Positions 50,156 through 58,585 of a stretch of DNA of 64,000 bases are shown piece after piece. The notes under the pieces were generated by a model. It was not told the DNA's origin. It saw only the letters and a list, made by a program, of their open reading frames with translations, and ran no database searches. How positions within the stretch are numbered: position 1 is the stretch's first letter; every line of letters starts with the position of its first letter. Origin of the DNA: Pseudomonas gessardii (GTDB lineage Bacteria; Pseudomonadota; Gammaproteobacteria; Pseudomonadales; Pseudomonadaceae); contig NZ_MNPU01000035.1 in assembly GCF_001983165.1 (NCBI RefSeq), positions 1 through 64,000 on the forward strand, given 5' to 3'. A program made the translations under genes and the position numbers.

Positions 50156-50758
50156 ATGATCCATCACGTCGTGGGGCTTTTCACCCATCCCGACCAGGAA
50201 TGGCGGGAAATTCGTGGCGATAAAGAGGAAAGCATCGGCCACATGTACCTGACTCACACGCTGATTCTCGCGGCGATCCCCGCCGTGTCGGCGTTTATCG
50301 GCACCACCCAGGTCGGCTGGGTCATCGGCAATCGCGCCCCGGTCATGCTGACCCAGGAAAGCGCGTTGTGGATGACCATCATGTCGTACCTGGCGATGCT
50401 CGGCGGCGTTGCGGTGATGGGCGCCTTCATTCACTGGATGGCGCGCACCTATGACGCCAATCCGAGCATGGCACGCTGCGTGGCATTTGCCACCTACACC
50501 GCCACCCCCCTGTTTATCGGCGGGCTGGCCGCGCTGTATCCGCATATGTGGCTGGGCATGGTCGTGGGCACGGCCGCCATCTGCTACACGGTGTACCTGC
50601 TGTATGTGGGGCTGCCAACCTTCATGAGCATCGACCCGGACGAAGGCTTCCTGTTTTCCAGCTCGGTACTGGCCGTCGGCCTGGTGGTCCTGGTGGCGAT
50701 CATGGCGTTTACCGTGATTGTCTGGGGCCTGGGCGTGGGGCCGATCTACACCAACTAG
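50156..50758 (+). CDS. Yip1-family membrane protein
   Basis: 200 aa from ATG 50156 (AGGAG eight bases upstream). Five or so transmembrane segments span the chain (about 32-52, 73-95, 105-130, 132-152, 170-195). The N-terminal HHVVGLFTHPDQEWREIR motif is typical of bacterial YIP1 proteins. Function is unknown; the family is inner-membrane. It is followed by sprT on the same strand. Confidence 0.88.
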   Translation: MIHHVVGLFTHPDQEWREIRGDKEESIGHMYLTHTLILAAIPAVSAFIGTTQVGWVIGNRAPVMLTQESALWMTIMSYLAMLGGVAVMGAFIHWMARTYDANPSMARCVAFATYTATPLFIGGLAALYPHMWLGMVVGTAAICYTVYLLYVGLPTFMSIDPDEGFLFSSSVLAVGLVVLVAIMAFTVIVWGLGVGPIYTN

Positions 50759-50887
50759 CCGTTTTTTAACCGCAGGAACAGCCACCGCAAGGTGGCTTTG
50801 TGCGTGATGCATGACCATTCGGCGCCTGGCAGATTCGGAAACCCCCTTGGATGCGGCATACTGGGGGTCTCTGGAGATATGTACAGC

Positions 50888-51382
50888 ATGCCCGAGCAAC
50901 TCAATACCCGCGTCGAAGATTGTTTCCTGCAAGCCGAATCCTTTTTCAAACGAAGTTTCAAACGCCCCCAGGTCAGCCTCAAGCTGCGTGGGCAGAAAGC
51001 CGGTGTCGCGCATTTGCACGAGAACCTGCTGCGCTTCAACCCCCAGTTGTACCGGGAAAACAGCCAACACTTCCTCAAACAGACGGTGGCCCACGAAGTG
51101 GCGCACCTGATCGCCCACCAATTGTTCGGCGAGCGCATCCAGCCCCATGGCGAGGAATGGCAATTGATTATGCGCGGGGTCTACGAACTGCCCCCCGACC
51201 GTTGCCATACCTATGAGATCCAGCGCCGACGGGTGACCCGTTATATCTACCGGTGCCCGTGTGCCGACAGTGACTTTCCGTTCTCGGCCCAGCGCCATGG
51301 GTTGGTGAACCAGGGGCGACGGTATGTGTGCCGCAGGTGCCGGGGGACGTTGGTGTTTACTGGGGAGACGCGGGTGGAGTGA
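50888..51382 (+). CDS. sprT: SprT-family zinc metalloprotease
   Basis: 164 aa from ATG 50888; an in-frame ATG at 50879 is too close to the GGAG. The zinc-protease motif HEVAHLIAHQLFG (about 66-78) and a third His ligand near HGEEW (about 84-88) are present, and a zinc-ribbon with CPCAD...CRRCRG follows (about 120-152). The eukaryotic relative SPRTN cleaves DNA-protein crosslinks; the bacterial role is not settled. A REPIN follows. Confidence 0.92.
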   Translation: MPEQLNTRVEDCFLQAESFFKRSFKRPQVSLKLRGQKAGVAHLHENLLRFNPQLYRENSQHFLKQTVAHEVAHLIAHQLFGERIQPHGEEWQLIMRGVYELPPDRCHTYEIQRRRVTRYIYRCPCADSDFPFSAQRHGLVNQGRRYVCRRCRGTLVFTGETRVE

Positions 51383-51406
51383 GGTTTTGGGGGGACTTCA
51401 CCGGCC

Positions 51407-51482
51407 CCATCGCGGGCAAGCCCGCTCCCACATTTGAATGTATTCACAAATCAGAATGTGGGAGCTGGCTTGCCTGCGATGG
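51407..51482. repeat. REP doublet (REPIN), mixed subtype
   Basis: One arm is of the GCGGGCAAGCCCGCTCCCAC type (51411-51430), the other of the GGGAGCTGGCTTGCCTGCG type (51460-51478). The spacer between them (tgtattcacaaatcag) is nearly the same as in the copies at 55518 and 58508. Confidence 0.9.
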
Positions 51483-51496
51483 AGCCAAAACAGCCA

Positions 51497-52678
51497 CTAC
51501 CCCACCACCTTGGCCCCCCGCAGCTCAGCGATCCGCTGGGTACTGAAACCCAACTCCCCCAACACTTCATCACTGTGCGCCCCCACCGCCGCCCCGATAT
51601 GCCTCGGTGCCGGCACCCCCTCGGAAAACTTCAGCGGGCACGCCATCTGCGCCTGGAACGAGCCATCCCCACGGGGCACCTGGCTCACCAGCTCCCGGGC
51701 CTTTAATTGCGGATGCTCCAGGGCTTCCCCAAGGCTGAGCACCGGCTCCACGCAAGCATCGACCCCGGCAAACAGCGCACACAGCTCCTCAAAACTGTGT
51801 CGCTCAAACTCCATCTGCAATGCCTGCTTGAGGGCCTTTTGCTGTTCGGGCTTGGGTGACAGGCCCTGGGCCGCCAATTCCGGGCGCCCCAGCGCGCCAC
51901 ACAGTTGCTGCATAAACCCCGGCTCCAGGCTGCCCACGGATAACCAGCGCCCGTCCCGCGAACGGTAGTAGTCGTAGAAACTGCCGCCATTGAGCACCTG
52001 GTCTTCACGCCCGGGCTCCATGCCACAGGCCAGGTAGGCCGCGCCAGCCATGGCGTTGAGGCTGAAGGCGCAGTCGGTCATGCTCACATCCAGGTACTGG
52101 CCCAGCCCACTGTGCTGGCGCGCAATCACTGCCGCGAGCAGGCCGACCACCCCATGCAACGAGCCACCGCCCACATCCGCCACTTGCACGCCCAGGGGCA
52201 GCGGGCCGCTGTCCTGGCGCCCGGTATAGCTGGCGACGCCGGACAGGGCCAGGTAGTTGATGTCATGCCCGGCGCGGTCCTTGTAGGGGCCGGTCTGGCC
52301 GTAGCCGGTGATGGACACATAGATCAGCTTCGGGTTGATCGCCTTCAACGCTTCATACCCCAACCCCAGGCGCTCCATGACTCCGGGGCGGAACTGCTCC
52401 AGCACAATGTCGTAGTCGGCCACCAATTGCCGCACGATCTCCAACGCCTCGGGCTGCTTGAGGTCCAGGGCCAGGCTGCGCTTGTTGCGGTTGAGGTAGG
52501 CATGGCTGGCCGACACCCCTCGATCGTGGGGCGGCAACACCCGCAGCAGGTCCAGGCGCGTGGGGGATTCGATGCGCAGCACCTCGGCGCCCATGTCTGC
52601 CAACAGCAGCGAAGCAAAAGGCCCCGGCAGCAGGGTCGAGAAATCCAGCACTTTAAGGGACGCCAAGGGGCCTGACAT
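51497..52678 (-). CDS. CaiB/BaiF family CoA-transferase, alpha-methylacyl-CoA racemase-like
   Basis: 393 aa from ATG 52678, with GGAG nine bases upstream. Motifs resemble alpha-methylacyl-CoA racemase: SITGYGQTGPYKDRAGHDINY (about 121-141; His expected as a catalytic base), GVQVADVGGGSLHG (about 160-173; Asp as its partner), and SVGSLEPGFM (about 233-242; the Glu). This suggests epimerisation of 2-methylacyl-CoA for branched-chain or sterol-side-chain breakdown rather than CoA transfer (inference). No catabolic partners are adjacent. Confidence 0.88.
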   Translation of the reverse strand: MSGPLASLKVLDFSTLLPGPFASLLLADMGAEVLRIESPTRLDLLRVLPPHDRGVSASHAYLNRNKRSLALDLKQPEALEIVRQLVADYDIVLEQFRPGVMERLGLGYEALKAINPKLIYVSITGYGQTGPYKDRAGHDINYLALSGVASYTGRQDSGPLPLGVQVADVGGGSLHGVVGLLAAVIARQHSGLGQYLDVSMTDCAFSLNAMAGAAYLACGMEPGREDQVLNGGSFYDYYRSRDGRWLSVGSLEPGFMQQLCGALGRPELAAQGLSPKPEQQKALKQALQMEFERHSFEELCALFAGVDACVEPVLSLGEALEHPQLKARELVSQVPRGDGSFQAQMACPLKFSEGVPAPRHIGAAVGAHSDEVLGELGFSTQRIAELRGAKVVG

Positions 52679-52784
52679 GGGAGCTCCGATTCCAGTTCGA
52701 TGGGGCACAGAGTAGTCAGCCTTGGGCAACAGCGGCAATTACCGTAAGCATCATCGACAGTGACCGTTGTGCTCGTGCGCCCAT

Positions 52785-52812
52785 AAAAAAACCCATCCGA
52801 AGATGGGTTTTT
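52785..52812. terminator. Rho-independent terminator after dctA
   Basis: AAAAACCCATC (52787-52797) pairs with GATGGGTTTTT (52802-52812) around CGAA. It lies 17 bases past the dctA stop and has T-runs on both strands. Confidence 0.92.
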
Positions 52813-52829
52813 CAGGGCTGCGCCAGCGT

Positions 52830-54161
52830 TTACTTGATGGCCGGGGCCGGGCCTTCGGCCACGCCCAGGTCATCCAGTTCGCGGGTTTCGGAGATACCGG
52901 TACCGCCGGACGCCAGCTCGCTTTGCAGCTTGTCAGTGTCCAGTTCCTTGACCCACTTGGCGACGACGATGGTCGCTACGGCGTTACCGACCAGGTTGGT
53001 CAGGGCGCGGGCTTCGGACATGAAGCGGTCGATACCGAGGATCAGCGCCAGGCCGGCAACCGGCAGGTGGCCAACCGCCGACAGGGTTGCGGCCAGGACG
53101 ATAAAGCCACTCCCAGTCACGCCCGCAGCACCTTTGGAGGACAGCAACAGCACCAGCAGCAGGGTGATCTGGTGGGTGATGTCCATGTGGGTGTCCGTCG
53201 CCTGGGCGATGAACACGGCAGCCATGGTCAGGTAGATCGAAGTACCGTCAAGGTTGAAGGAGTAGCCCGTCGGGATCACCAGACCTACCACCGACTTCTT
53301 CGCGCCCAGGCGCTCCATCTTGATCAGCATGCGCGGCAGTGCGGACTCGGAGGAGGAAGTCCCCAGGACGATCAGCAGTTCTTCACGGATGTAGCGCACC
53401 AGTTTCAGGACGCTGAAGCCGTGGGCGCGGCAGATGCCACCCAGGACCACCAGCACGAACAGCACGCAGGTGATGTAGAAGCAGATCATCAACTGGCCCA
53501 GTTGCACCAGCGAGCCGACACCGTAGGCCCCGATGGTGAACGCCATGGCGCCCAGGGCACCGATTGGCGCGAGCTTCATGATCATGTTGATGATGTTGAA
53601 CATCACGTGGGCGAAACGATCGATGAAGTCCAGCACCGGCTTGCCATAGGCACCCAGGCGATGCAGGGCAAAACCGAAGATCACCGAGAACATCAGCACT
53701 TGCAGGATATCGCCGTTGGCAAAGGCGCCGACGATGGTGTTGGGGATCACGTTGAGGATAAAGCCAACGATGCTCTGGTCTTTACCGGCAGTGACGTAGG
53801 CCGCGACTTTCGAGGCATCCAGGGTCGCAACGTCGATGTGCATGCCAGCGCCTGGCTGCACCACGTTGACCACGACCAGGCCGATCAGCAGGGCGATGGT
53901 GGACACGATTTCAAAGTACAGCAGCGCGTAGCCGCCGGTCTTGCCCACCGACTTCATGTTCTGCATGCCGGCGATGCCGCTGACCACGGTGCAGAAGATG
54001 ATCGGGGCGATGACCATTTTGATCAGCTTGATAAAGCCGTCACCCAATGGCTTGAGGGCCACACCGGTCTGTGGGTAGAAGTGACCGAGCAGGATACCGA
54101 TAACGATGGCAACGATTACCTGGAAGTACAGGGTTTTGTAGAACGGCTGACGAGTCGTCAT
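52830..54161 (-). CDS. dctA: C4-dicarboxylate:proton/sodium symporter DctA
   Basis: 443 aa, eight or more membrane segments with two re-entrant hairpins. DctA imports succinate, fumarate and malate. The glutamate-transporter family motifs LGTSSSESALPRM (about 270-282; first hairpin), GYSFNLDGTSIYLTMA (about 298-313) and the SKGAAGVTGSGFIVLA hairpin (about 335-350) are intact. The gene has a consensus sigma-54 promoter at 54292-54306 and paired palindromes further upstream, consistent with control by DctB/DctD and RpoN as in P. aeruginosa; dctBD are not in the window. Confidence 0.95.
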   Translation of the reverse strand: MTTRQPFYKTLYFQVIVAIVIGILLGHFYPQTGVALKPLGDGFIKLIKMVIAPIIFCTVVSGIAGMQNMKSVGKTGGYALLYFEIVSTIALLIGLVVVNVVQPGAGMHIDVATLDASKVAAYVTAGKDQSIVGFILNVIPNTIVGAFANGDILQVLMFSVIFGFALHRLGAYGKPVLDFIDRFAHVMFNIINMIMKLAPIGALGAMAFTIGAYGVGSLVQLGQLMICFYITCVLFVLVVLGGICRAHGFSVLKLVRYIREELLIVLGTSSSESALPRMLIKMERLGAKKSVVGLVIPTGYSFNLDGTSIYLTMAAVFIAQATDTHMDITHQITLLLVLLLSSKGAAGVTGSGFIVLAATLSAVGHLPVAGLALILGIDRFMSEARALTNLVGNAVATIVVAKWVKELDTDKLQSELASGGTGISETRELDDLGVAEGPAPAIK

Positions 54162-54291
54162 TGCAAAGTTTCCTCAAGAGTCCCGTGGGGCAAATATCCG
54201 CCATGGCCCACGACACTTGAATTGCGAACCCTCCTGCACTGGAGGGATTTGTTTTGGCGAACTGCGGGCTGGCAGGTCTGTACTCCTTATC

Positions 54292-54306
54292 GCAAACGGC
54301 GTGCCA
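54292..54306 (-). promoter_or_regulatory. Sigma-54 promoter of dctA
   Basis: On the minus strand TGGCACGCCGTTTGC is a perfect match to the -24/-12 consensus TGGCAC-N5-TTGC. Transcription would start near 54281, about 120 nt before the dctA ATG. Sigma-54 promoters need an upstream activator; see 54385-54439. Confidence 0.88.
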
Positions 54307-54384
54307 CTTTCCTGAAAAGCCCTGGAGCCCTTAAACCACGGGGGTCGATGGCTAGCAACGGCGGTTTCCCGGAGGCACACAGGT

Positions 54385-54439
54385 GGCGGATATCCGCCCA
54401 GCGCCCCGATCTCGTCCTACAATTTGGCGGATATCCGCC
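54385..54439. promoter_or_regulatory. Pair of identical 14-bp palindromes (candidate DctD enhancer)
   Basis: GGCGGATATCCGCC occurs at 54385-54398 and again at 54426-54439, 41 bp (about four helical turns) centre to centre. The centres are about 110 and 150 bp upstream of the predicted dctA start. A partial copy AAATATCCGCC lies at 54192-54202, in the dctA leader. Position and symmetry fit binding of an NtrC-family activator such as DctD. They could instead be operators for the divergent AraC gene, but AraC proteins usually bind direct repeats. Confidence 0.75.
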
Positions 54440-54495
54440 TTGTCCCCCCAAGGCATGATGGCTACCATCGGCCACTCAATGGACGAGGCCCCCGC

Positions 54496-55494
54496 ATGCG
54501 CGAACGCACCATCGCCAGTCATTACGCCCGTGCGGCCCTGGGCGGCGCGCGCCGGGCCGGCTACGACTGCTCGACGCTGTTGCAGCAACTGGGCATTACC
54601 CCGGAACTGCTGGCAGAGCCCCGCGCGCGTATCGCCCCGGAGCAGTTCACGCGGCTGTTGCAGATGTTGTGGCGGGCCCTGGATGACGAGTACCTGGGCT
54701 TCGCCGACGCACCGAGCAAGCGCGGCACCTTTGCCATGATGTGCCACGCGCTGATCCATTGCCGGACCCTGGAAAAGGCACTGGAACGCGGGTTGTTGTT
54801 CTACAGCCTGTTCCCCCAGGGGCCGCGCTGGCGCCTGAGCCGTGAGGGCGACATGGCGCGCCTGAGCCTGGATGACTCGCAACTGTGGGACCCGGATCAT
54901 TTTTTGAGCGAAAGCCTGCTGGTGATCTGGCATCGCCTCGGCAGTTGGCTGATCGGCCAGCGTATCCGCCTGGAGCAAGCGAGCTTCCGCTACCCGATGC
55001 CGGCCCATGCCAGCGAATATGACCTGCTGTTCCCCTGCCCCCTGGTGTTCAGCGCGGCCAGCAGCAGCCTGGTGTTCCACAGCCGCTACCTGAGCCTGCC
55101 GCTGCTCCAGGATGAGCGCACCCTCAAGCACTTCCTTGAACGCTCCCCCGCCGACCTGCTGTCCCGGCCCGACGAAGGCGACAGCCTGAGCAGTCAGATA
55201 CGCCGCCTGCTCAGCCGCGACCGCACGCCGTGGCCAGACCTGGAGGCCGTGGCGCAGCACCTGCATATCAGCCCGCAGACCCTGCGCCGGCATTTGCGCG
55301 AGGAAGGCACCAGTTTCCAGGCACTCAAGGATGAATTGCGCCGGGATATTGCGATTTTTCACCTGGGGCGGGCGGATTTGTCGTTGCAGGAGATTGCCGA
55401 GCAGTTGGGGTTTTCCGAGCCTTCGGCGTTTCACCGGGCATTCAAGAAGTGGACAGGGGTGACGCCGGGGGCTTATCGGGCGCAGGAGAGTTGA
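54496..55494 (+). CDS. AraC-family transcriptional regulator (Arabinose_bd type)
   Basis: 332 aa from ATG 54496 (GAGG upstream); the frame is open from 54424 but overlaps the palindromes. The N-terminal Arabinose_bd (DUF4066-like) sensor covers about 20-205. The C-terminal AraC HTH covers about 230-330, with VAQHLHISPQTLRRHLREEG and IAEQLGFSEPSAFHRAFKKWTG. Relatives such as OruR and ArgR-like regulators sense amino acids or carboxylates. It is divergent from dctA, 334 bp between start codons. Targets are unknown. Confidence 0.9.
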   Translation: MRERTIASHYARAALGGARRAGYDCSTLLQQLGITPELLAEPRARIAPEQFTRLLQMLWRALDDEYLGFADAPSKRGTFAMMCHALIHCRTLEKALERGLLFYSLFPQGPRWRLSREGDMARLSLDDSQLWDPDHFLSESLLVIWHRLGSWLIGQRIRLEQASFRYPMPAHASEYDLLFPCPLVFSAASSSLVFHSRYLSLPLLQDERTLKHFLERSPADLLSRPDEGDSLSSQIRRLLSRDRTPWPDLEAVAQHLHISPQTLRRHLREEGTSFQALKDELRRDIAIFHLGRADLSLQEIAEQLGFSEPSAFHRAFKKWTGVTPGAYRAQES

Positions 55495-55517
55495 GGGAGG
55501 TGGTGTTTGGGCGGGCG

Positions 55518-55594
55518 CCATCGCAGGCAAGCCAGCTCCCACATTAACGGTGTTCACAAATCAAAATGTGGGAGCTGGCTTGCCGGCGATGCGG
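55518..55594. repeat. REP doublet (REPIN)
   Basis: CATCGCAGGCAAGCCAGCTC (from 55519) and an inverted copy (55565-55594) flank the spacer aacggtgttcacaaatcaa. The spacer is shared with the elements at 51407 and 58508. It lies between the convergent araC and phoQ genes. Confidence 0.92.
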
Positions 55595-55613
55595 CCGGCA
55601 AATCCAACAAGGA

Positions 55614-56960
55614 TCACACGGCCGGAAAATGAATCCTGAACGCCGCCCCCCCTAAAGGCGAATCCCCCAGGGTCAACCGCGCGCCATAGCTTTCAATAAT
55701 GTCCTTGACCACCGCCAGCCCAATCCCCTGCCCCGGATGCTGGCGGTCCAGGCGCTCGCCGCGCTGCAGGATCCGCGCGCGCTGGTCGGGGGGCACGCCG
55801 GGGCCATCGTCTTCGATGCACAGGCGCACCCCATCGGCCCCTTCATCCAGGGTCACGCGCACTTCGCCCAGGCACAGGCGGTAGGCGTTTTCCAGCAGGT
55901 TGCCAAGCAACTCCAGCAACGCGCCCTGTTCGATGGGCACGTCGCATTGCTCCGGCAGCGCAAAAGATACGCGCACACGCTTGTCGCGGTAGACCTTGTC
56001 CAGGGTGTCGCACAGGCTTTGCAGCACCGGGCGCAGGCGCACCTGGTGACGCACCAGGCCACTTTTACGCAGGCTGGCGCGCTGCAACTGGTAGCTGATC
56101 TGCTGGCTCATGCGCTCGATCTGCGACTGCAGGACCCGCGCCTGCCCAAGGTCCCGGGGGCGCTGGGCCATGTCTTCACTCACGCCCTGCAGCACTGCCA
56201 GGGGGGTTTTCAGGCTGTGGGCCAGGTCGTCCAGGGAATCGCGGTAGCGGGTGCGCTGCTCGCGCTCGCTGTGCAGCAGGCGGTTGAGGGAACCGGTCAG
56301 GCGCAGCAACTCCCGTGGGTGTTGCTCGCTGAGGCTTTCGCGGGTGCCGCCTTCGATTTCATCCAGCTCCTGGCTCAGCCGGCGCAAGGCCTGCAAGCCC
56401 CAGGTCAGGCCGATCCACAACAGGCTCAACAACACCAGCAAGGCGGCGCCAAAGCCCAGGTAGAGGTTTTCCCGCAGGCCTTCCAGGGTCACCTGGTATT
56501 CGCGCACCGGTTGCAGGGCGACGATGCTGAACGCCGCGCTCTTGCCCCCCAGCAGCTTGACCTCGACGTCATACACGAAAAATTCCTGGCCGTTGGCCTC
56601 GCGAATCTTCGCAAACTCGTTGCCGCGCCCGTCGTAGCGCGGCCGGTAATTGATGTTTTCTTCTCGAGTCGCCCGCGAACGCCAGACCAGATGGCCTTCA
56701 CGGTCATAGATATAGCCCAGCAGGCGGCTGTCGGTCAGGTTGAAACGCTCGTCGGGCAACTGCGCCGGCATCAGCAAGCGGTTGTTATCGACCCGCGCGG
56801 CAGAGATCAGCGTGGTCACATCGGACGCCAGGCGCTGCTCGATGGCATCCTGCAACGCCAGGCTGAACGCGCCCTGCATGGCCGGCAACAGCGCCAGCAT
56901 GAACAACACGGCCAGGGTGGTGGCCGCCAGCATCAGGCGCAGACGAAGCGAACGGATCAA
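55614..56960 (-). CDS. phoQ: Sensor histidine kinase PhoQ
   Basis: 448 aa. Two membrane helices (about 8-28 and 165-188) enclose a periplasmic PAS-like sensor with NYRPRYDGRGNEFAK, similar to P. aeruginosa PhoQ. A HAMP region, HisKA with DDLAHSLKTPLAVLQG (His near 248) and a HATPase domain (ENAYRLC, EDDGPGVPPDQR, PGQGIGLAVVKD) follow. It senses low divalent cations and cationic peptides and controls lipid A modification. It overlaps phoP by 4 bases. The oprH gene that precedes phoPQ in P. aeruginosa is absent here. Confidence 0.93.
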   Translation of the reverse strand: MIRSLRLRLMLAATTLAVLFMLALLPAMQGAFSLALQDAIEQRLASDVTTLISAARVDNNRLLMPAQLPDERFNLTDSRLLGYIYDREGHLVWRSRATREENINYRPRYDGRGNEFAKIREANGQEFFVYDVEVKLLGGKSAAFSIVALQPVREYQVTLEGLRENLYLGFGAALLVLLSLLWIGLTWGLQALRRLSQELDEIEGGTRESLSEQHPRELLRLTGSLNRLLHSEREQRTRYRDSLDDLAHSLKTPLAVLQGVSEDMAQRPRDLGQARVLQSQIERMSQQISYQLQRASLRKSGLVRHQVRLRPVLQSLCDTLDKVYRDKRVRVSFALPEQCDVPIEQGALLELLGNLLENAYRLCLGEVRVTLDEGADGVRLCIEDDGPGVPPDQRARILQRGERLDRQHPGQGIGLAVVKDIIESYGARLTLGDSPLGGAAFRIHFPAV

Positions 56961-57634
56961 CGGCAGCGCTCGTTAAACAGGTAGCCCAGGCCGCGCACGG
57001 TGTCGATGGGCTTGAACCCAGCCGGGCCTTCGAGCTTGCGACGCAGGCGGCCGACCAGTACTTCGATCACGTTCGGGTCGCGCTCGTCGTCATCGGGATA
57101 GAGTTGTTCCATCAACCGATCCTTGGCCACCACTTGTTGGTGATGACGCATCAGGTATTCGAGGATCCGGTACTCATAGGCCGTCAGCGCCAGGGGCTGT
57201 TCGTCGAGGGACGCCTGTTTGCGATTGAGGTCCAGCAGCAATGGGCCGGCGACGATGGTCGACTGGGTAAAACCGCTGGAGCGGCGCAACAGGGCGTTCA
57301 TCCGCGCCTCCAGTTCTTCAAACTGGAAGGGCTTGACCACATAGTCGTCGGCCCCGGCGGCCAGGCCTTCGACCTTGTCCTGCCAGTTGCCGCGCGCGGT
57401 GAGGATCAGGATCGGGAAGGTCTTGGCCTGGGTCCGCAGTTGGCGGATCAGGTCCAGGCCGCCCATCCCCGGCAGGCCCAGGTCGATAATCGCCAGGTCA
57501 TGATTGAATTGCCCGGTCTGGTACAGCGCCTCTTCGGCATTGGCCACGGCTTCGACCACGTGACCGCTGTCACCAAGACGGGTCAACAGGTGATGGCGCA
57601 ACAACGCCTCATCTTCGACAACCAGCAATTTCAT
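56957..57634 (-). CDS. phoP: Response regulator PhoP
   Basis: 225 aa from ATG 57634 (MKLLVVEDEALLRHHL); the open frame continues to 57652 without support. It has an N-terminal receiver (phospho-Asp in AIIDLGLPGMGGLD, near residue 51; Lys in VVKPFQFEELEAR near 101) and a C-terminal OmpR-type winged helix (LTAYEYRILEYLMRHHQQVVAKDRLMEQLY, NVIEVLVGRLRRKLE). The sequence is very close to P. aeruginosa PhoP as I recall it. It is the first gene of phoPQ. Confidence 0.95.
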   Translation of the reverse strand: MKLLVVEDEALLRHHLLTRLGDSGHVVEAVANAEEALYQTGQFNHDLAIIDLGLPGMGGLDLIRQLRTQAKTFPILILTARGNWQDKVEGLAAGADDYVVKPFQFEELEARMNALLRRSSGFTQSTIVAGPLLLDLNRKQASLDEQPLALTAYEYRILEYLMRHHQQVVAKDRLMEQLYPDDDERDPNVIEVLVGRLRRKLEGPAGFKPIDTVRGLGYLFNERCR

Positions 57635-57782
57635 AACGCTCTCCAAGGCCAATCCACTGTCCCGCAGGGAACCATCATAGCGGCCCTGACGGTATGCTTG
57701 CGCAGTTTACGGCGGTTGAACTGAACACAGTCTGAACCGACGGGCTACCCAGGCAGGCCCCGCCCCATGCAGAATAGCCGGC

Positions 57783-58499
57783 ATGAACCCGATACCCGCC
57801 TGCTGCACCCCACTTGATGACCATTGGCCGCTACCCACCGCCCTGTCCGGCACGGTGTTGCTGAGCACCCGCTTCGAGCCCACATTGCTTGAGGCCAGCG
57901 ATTTTCAGCGCTGCGCCGTGCCGCCGCCGGCCAGCATCCAACGGTCAGTGGCCAAGCGCCAGGCCGAGTTCCTCGCCGGCCGCCTGTGCGCCCGCGCCGC
58001 CTTGCAACGGCTCGAAGGCCTGGACTGCATCCCGGCCATTGGCGAGGACCGTGCCCCGGTGTGGCCCGGCCATATCAGCGGCTCGATCACCCACAGCACC
58101 GGGCATGCGGCGGCCATCGTCGGGCATAAGGCGCAATGGCGCGGGCTGGGCATGGACCTGGAGAACCTGCTGCCCCTTGAACGGGCCGAGCGCCTGGCGG
58201 GGGAAATCCTTACCCCGGATGAGCTGCAACGCATGGCCAAAGGGCCCCGGGAGCAGATTGCGCAGCTAGTGACCCTGACGTTTTCGGCCAAGGAAAGCCT
58301 GTTCAAGGCGCTCTATCCGATTGTGCACAAGCGCTTCTATTTTGAGCATGCAGAAGTGGTGGAGTGGTCCGATTCAGGATTTTTGCGCTTGCGATTGCTG
58401 ACGGATTTGTCCAGTGAGTGGTGTTATGGCAAGGAGCTGGAGGGGCAGTTTGTGGTGCATGAAGGGCAGTTGTTGAGCCTGGTAGCTGTCGGCGCCTGA
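57783..58499 (+). CDS. pcpS: 4'-phosphopantetheinyl transferase (EntD/PcpS type)
   Basis: 238 aa. It moves 4'-phosphopantetheine from CoA onto carrier proteins. The Mg-binding core GMDLENLLPLERAERL (about 122-137) and the second motif FSAKESLFKALYPI (about 166-179) are intact, and the RQAEFLAGRLCARAAL segment binds CoA. In P. aeruginosa the single enzyme PcpS serves both AcpP and siderophore synthetases, so this one may modify the AcpP encoded at 17504. It is divergent from phoP and followed by a degraded REPIN. Confidence 0.92.
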   Translation: MNPIPACCTPLDDHWPLPTALSGTVLLSTRFEPTLLEASDFQRCAVPPPASIQRSVAKRQAEFLAGRLCARAALQRLEGLDCIPAIGEDRAPVWPGHISGSITHSTGHAAAIVGHKAQWRGLGMDLENLLPLERAERLAGEILTPDELQRMAKGPREQIAQLVTLTFSAKESLFKALYPIVHKRFYFEHAEVVEWSDSGFLRLRLLTDLSSEWCYGKELEGQFVVHEGQLLSLVAVGA

Positions 58500-58507
58500 T
58501 AGATAGC

Positions 58508-58583
58508 TATCGCAGGCAAGCCAGCTCCCACATTTGACGGTGTTCACACATCAAAATGTGTGCTGGCTTGCCTGCGATGTCGG
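58508..58583. repeat. REP doublet (REPIN) with partly deleted second arm
   Basis: The left arm (tatcgcaggcaagccagctc from 58508) is intact. The right arm reads AATGTGTGCTGGCTTGCC where other copies have AATGTGGGAGCTGGC, so bases GGAG-like are lost. The spacer (gacggtgttcacacatcaa) matches that at 55546. Confidence 0.88.
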
Positions 58584-58585
58584 TC

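Noticed and set aside
52767..54458. Open frame of 563 codons on the plus strand opposite dctA
   Set aside because: His/Gln/Asp-rich shadow of a membrane-protein gene; it also spans the dctA promoter and terminator.
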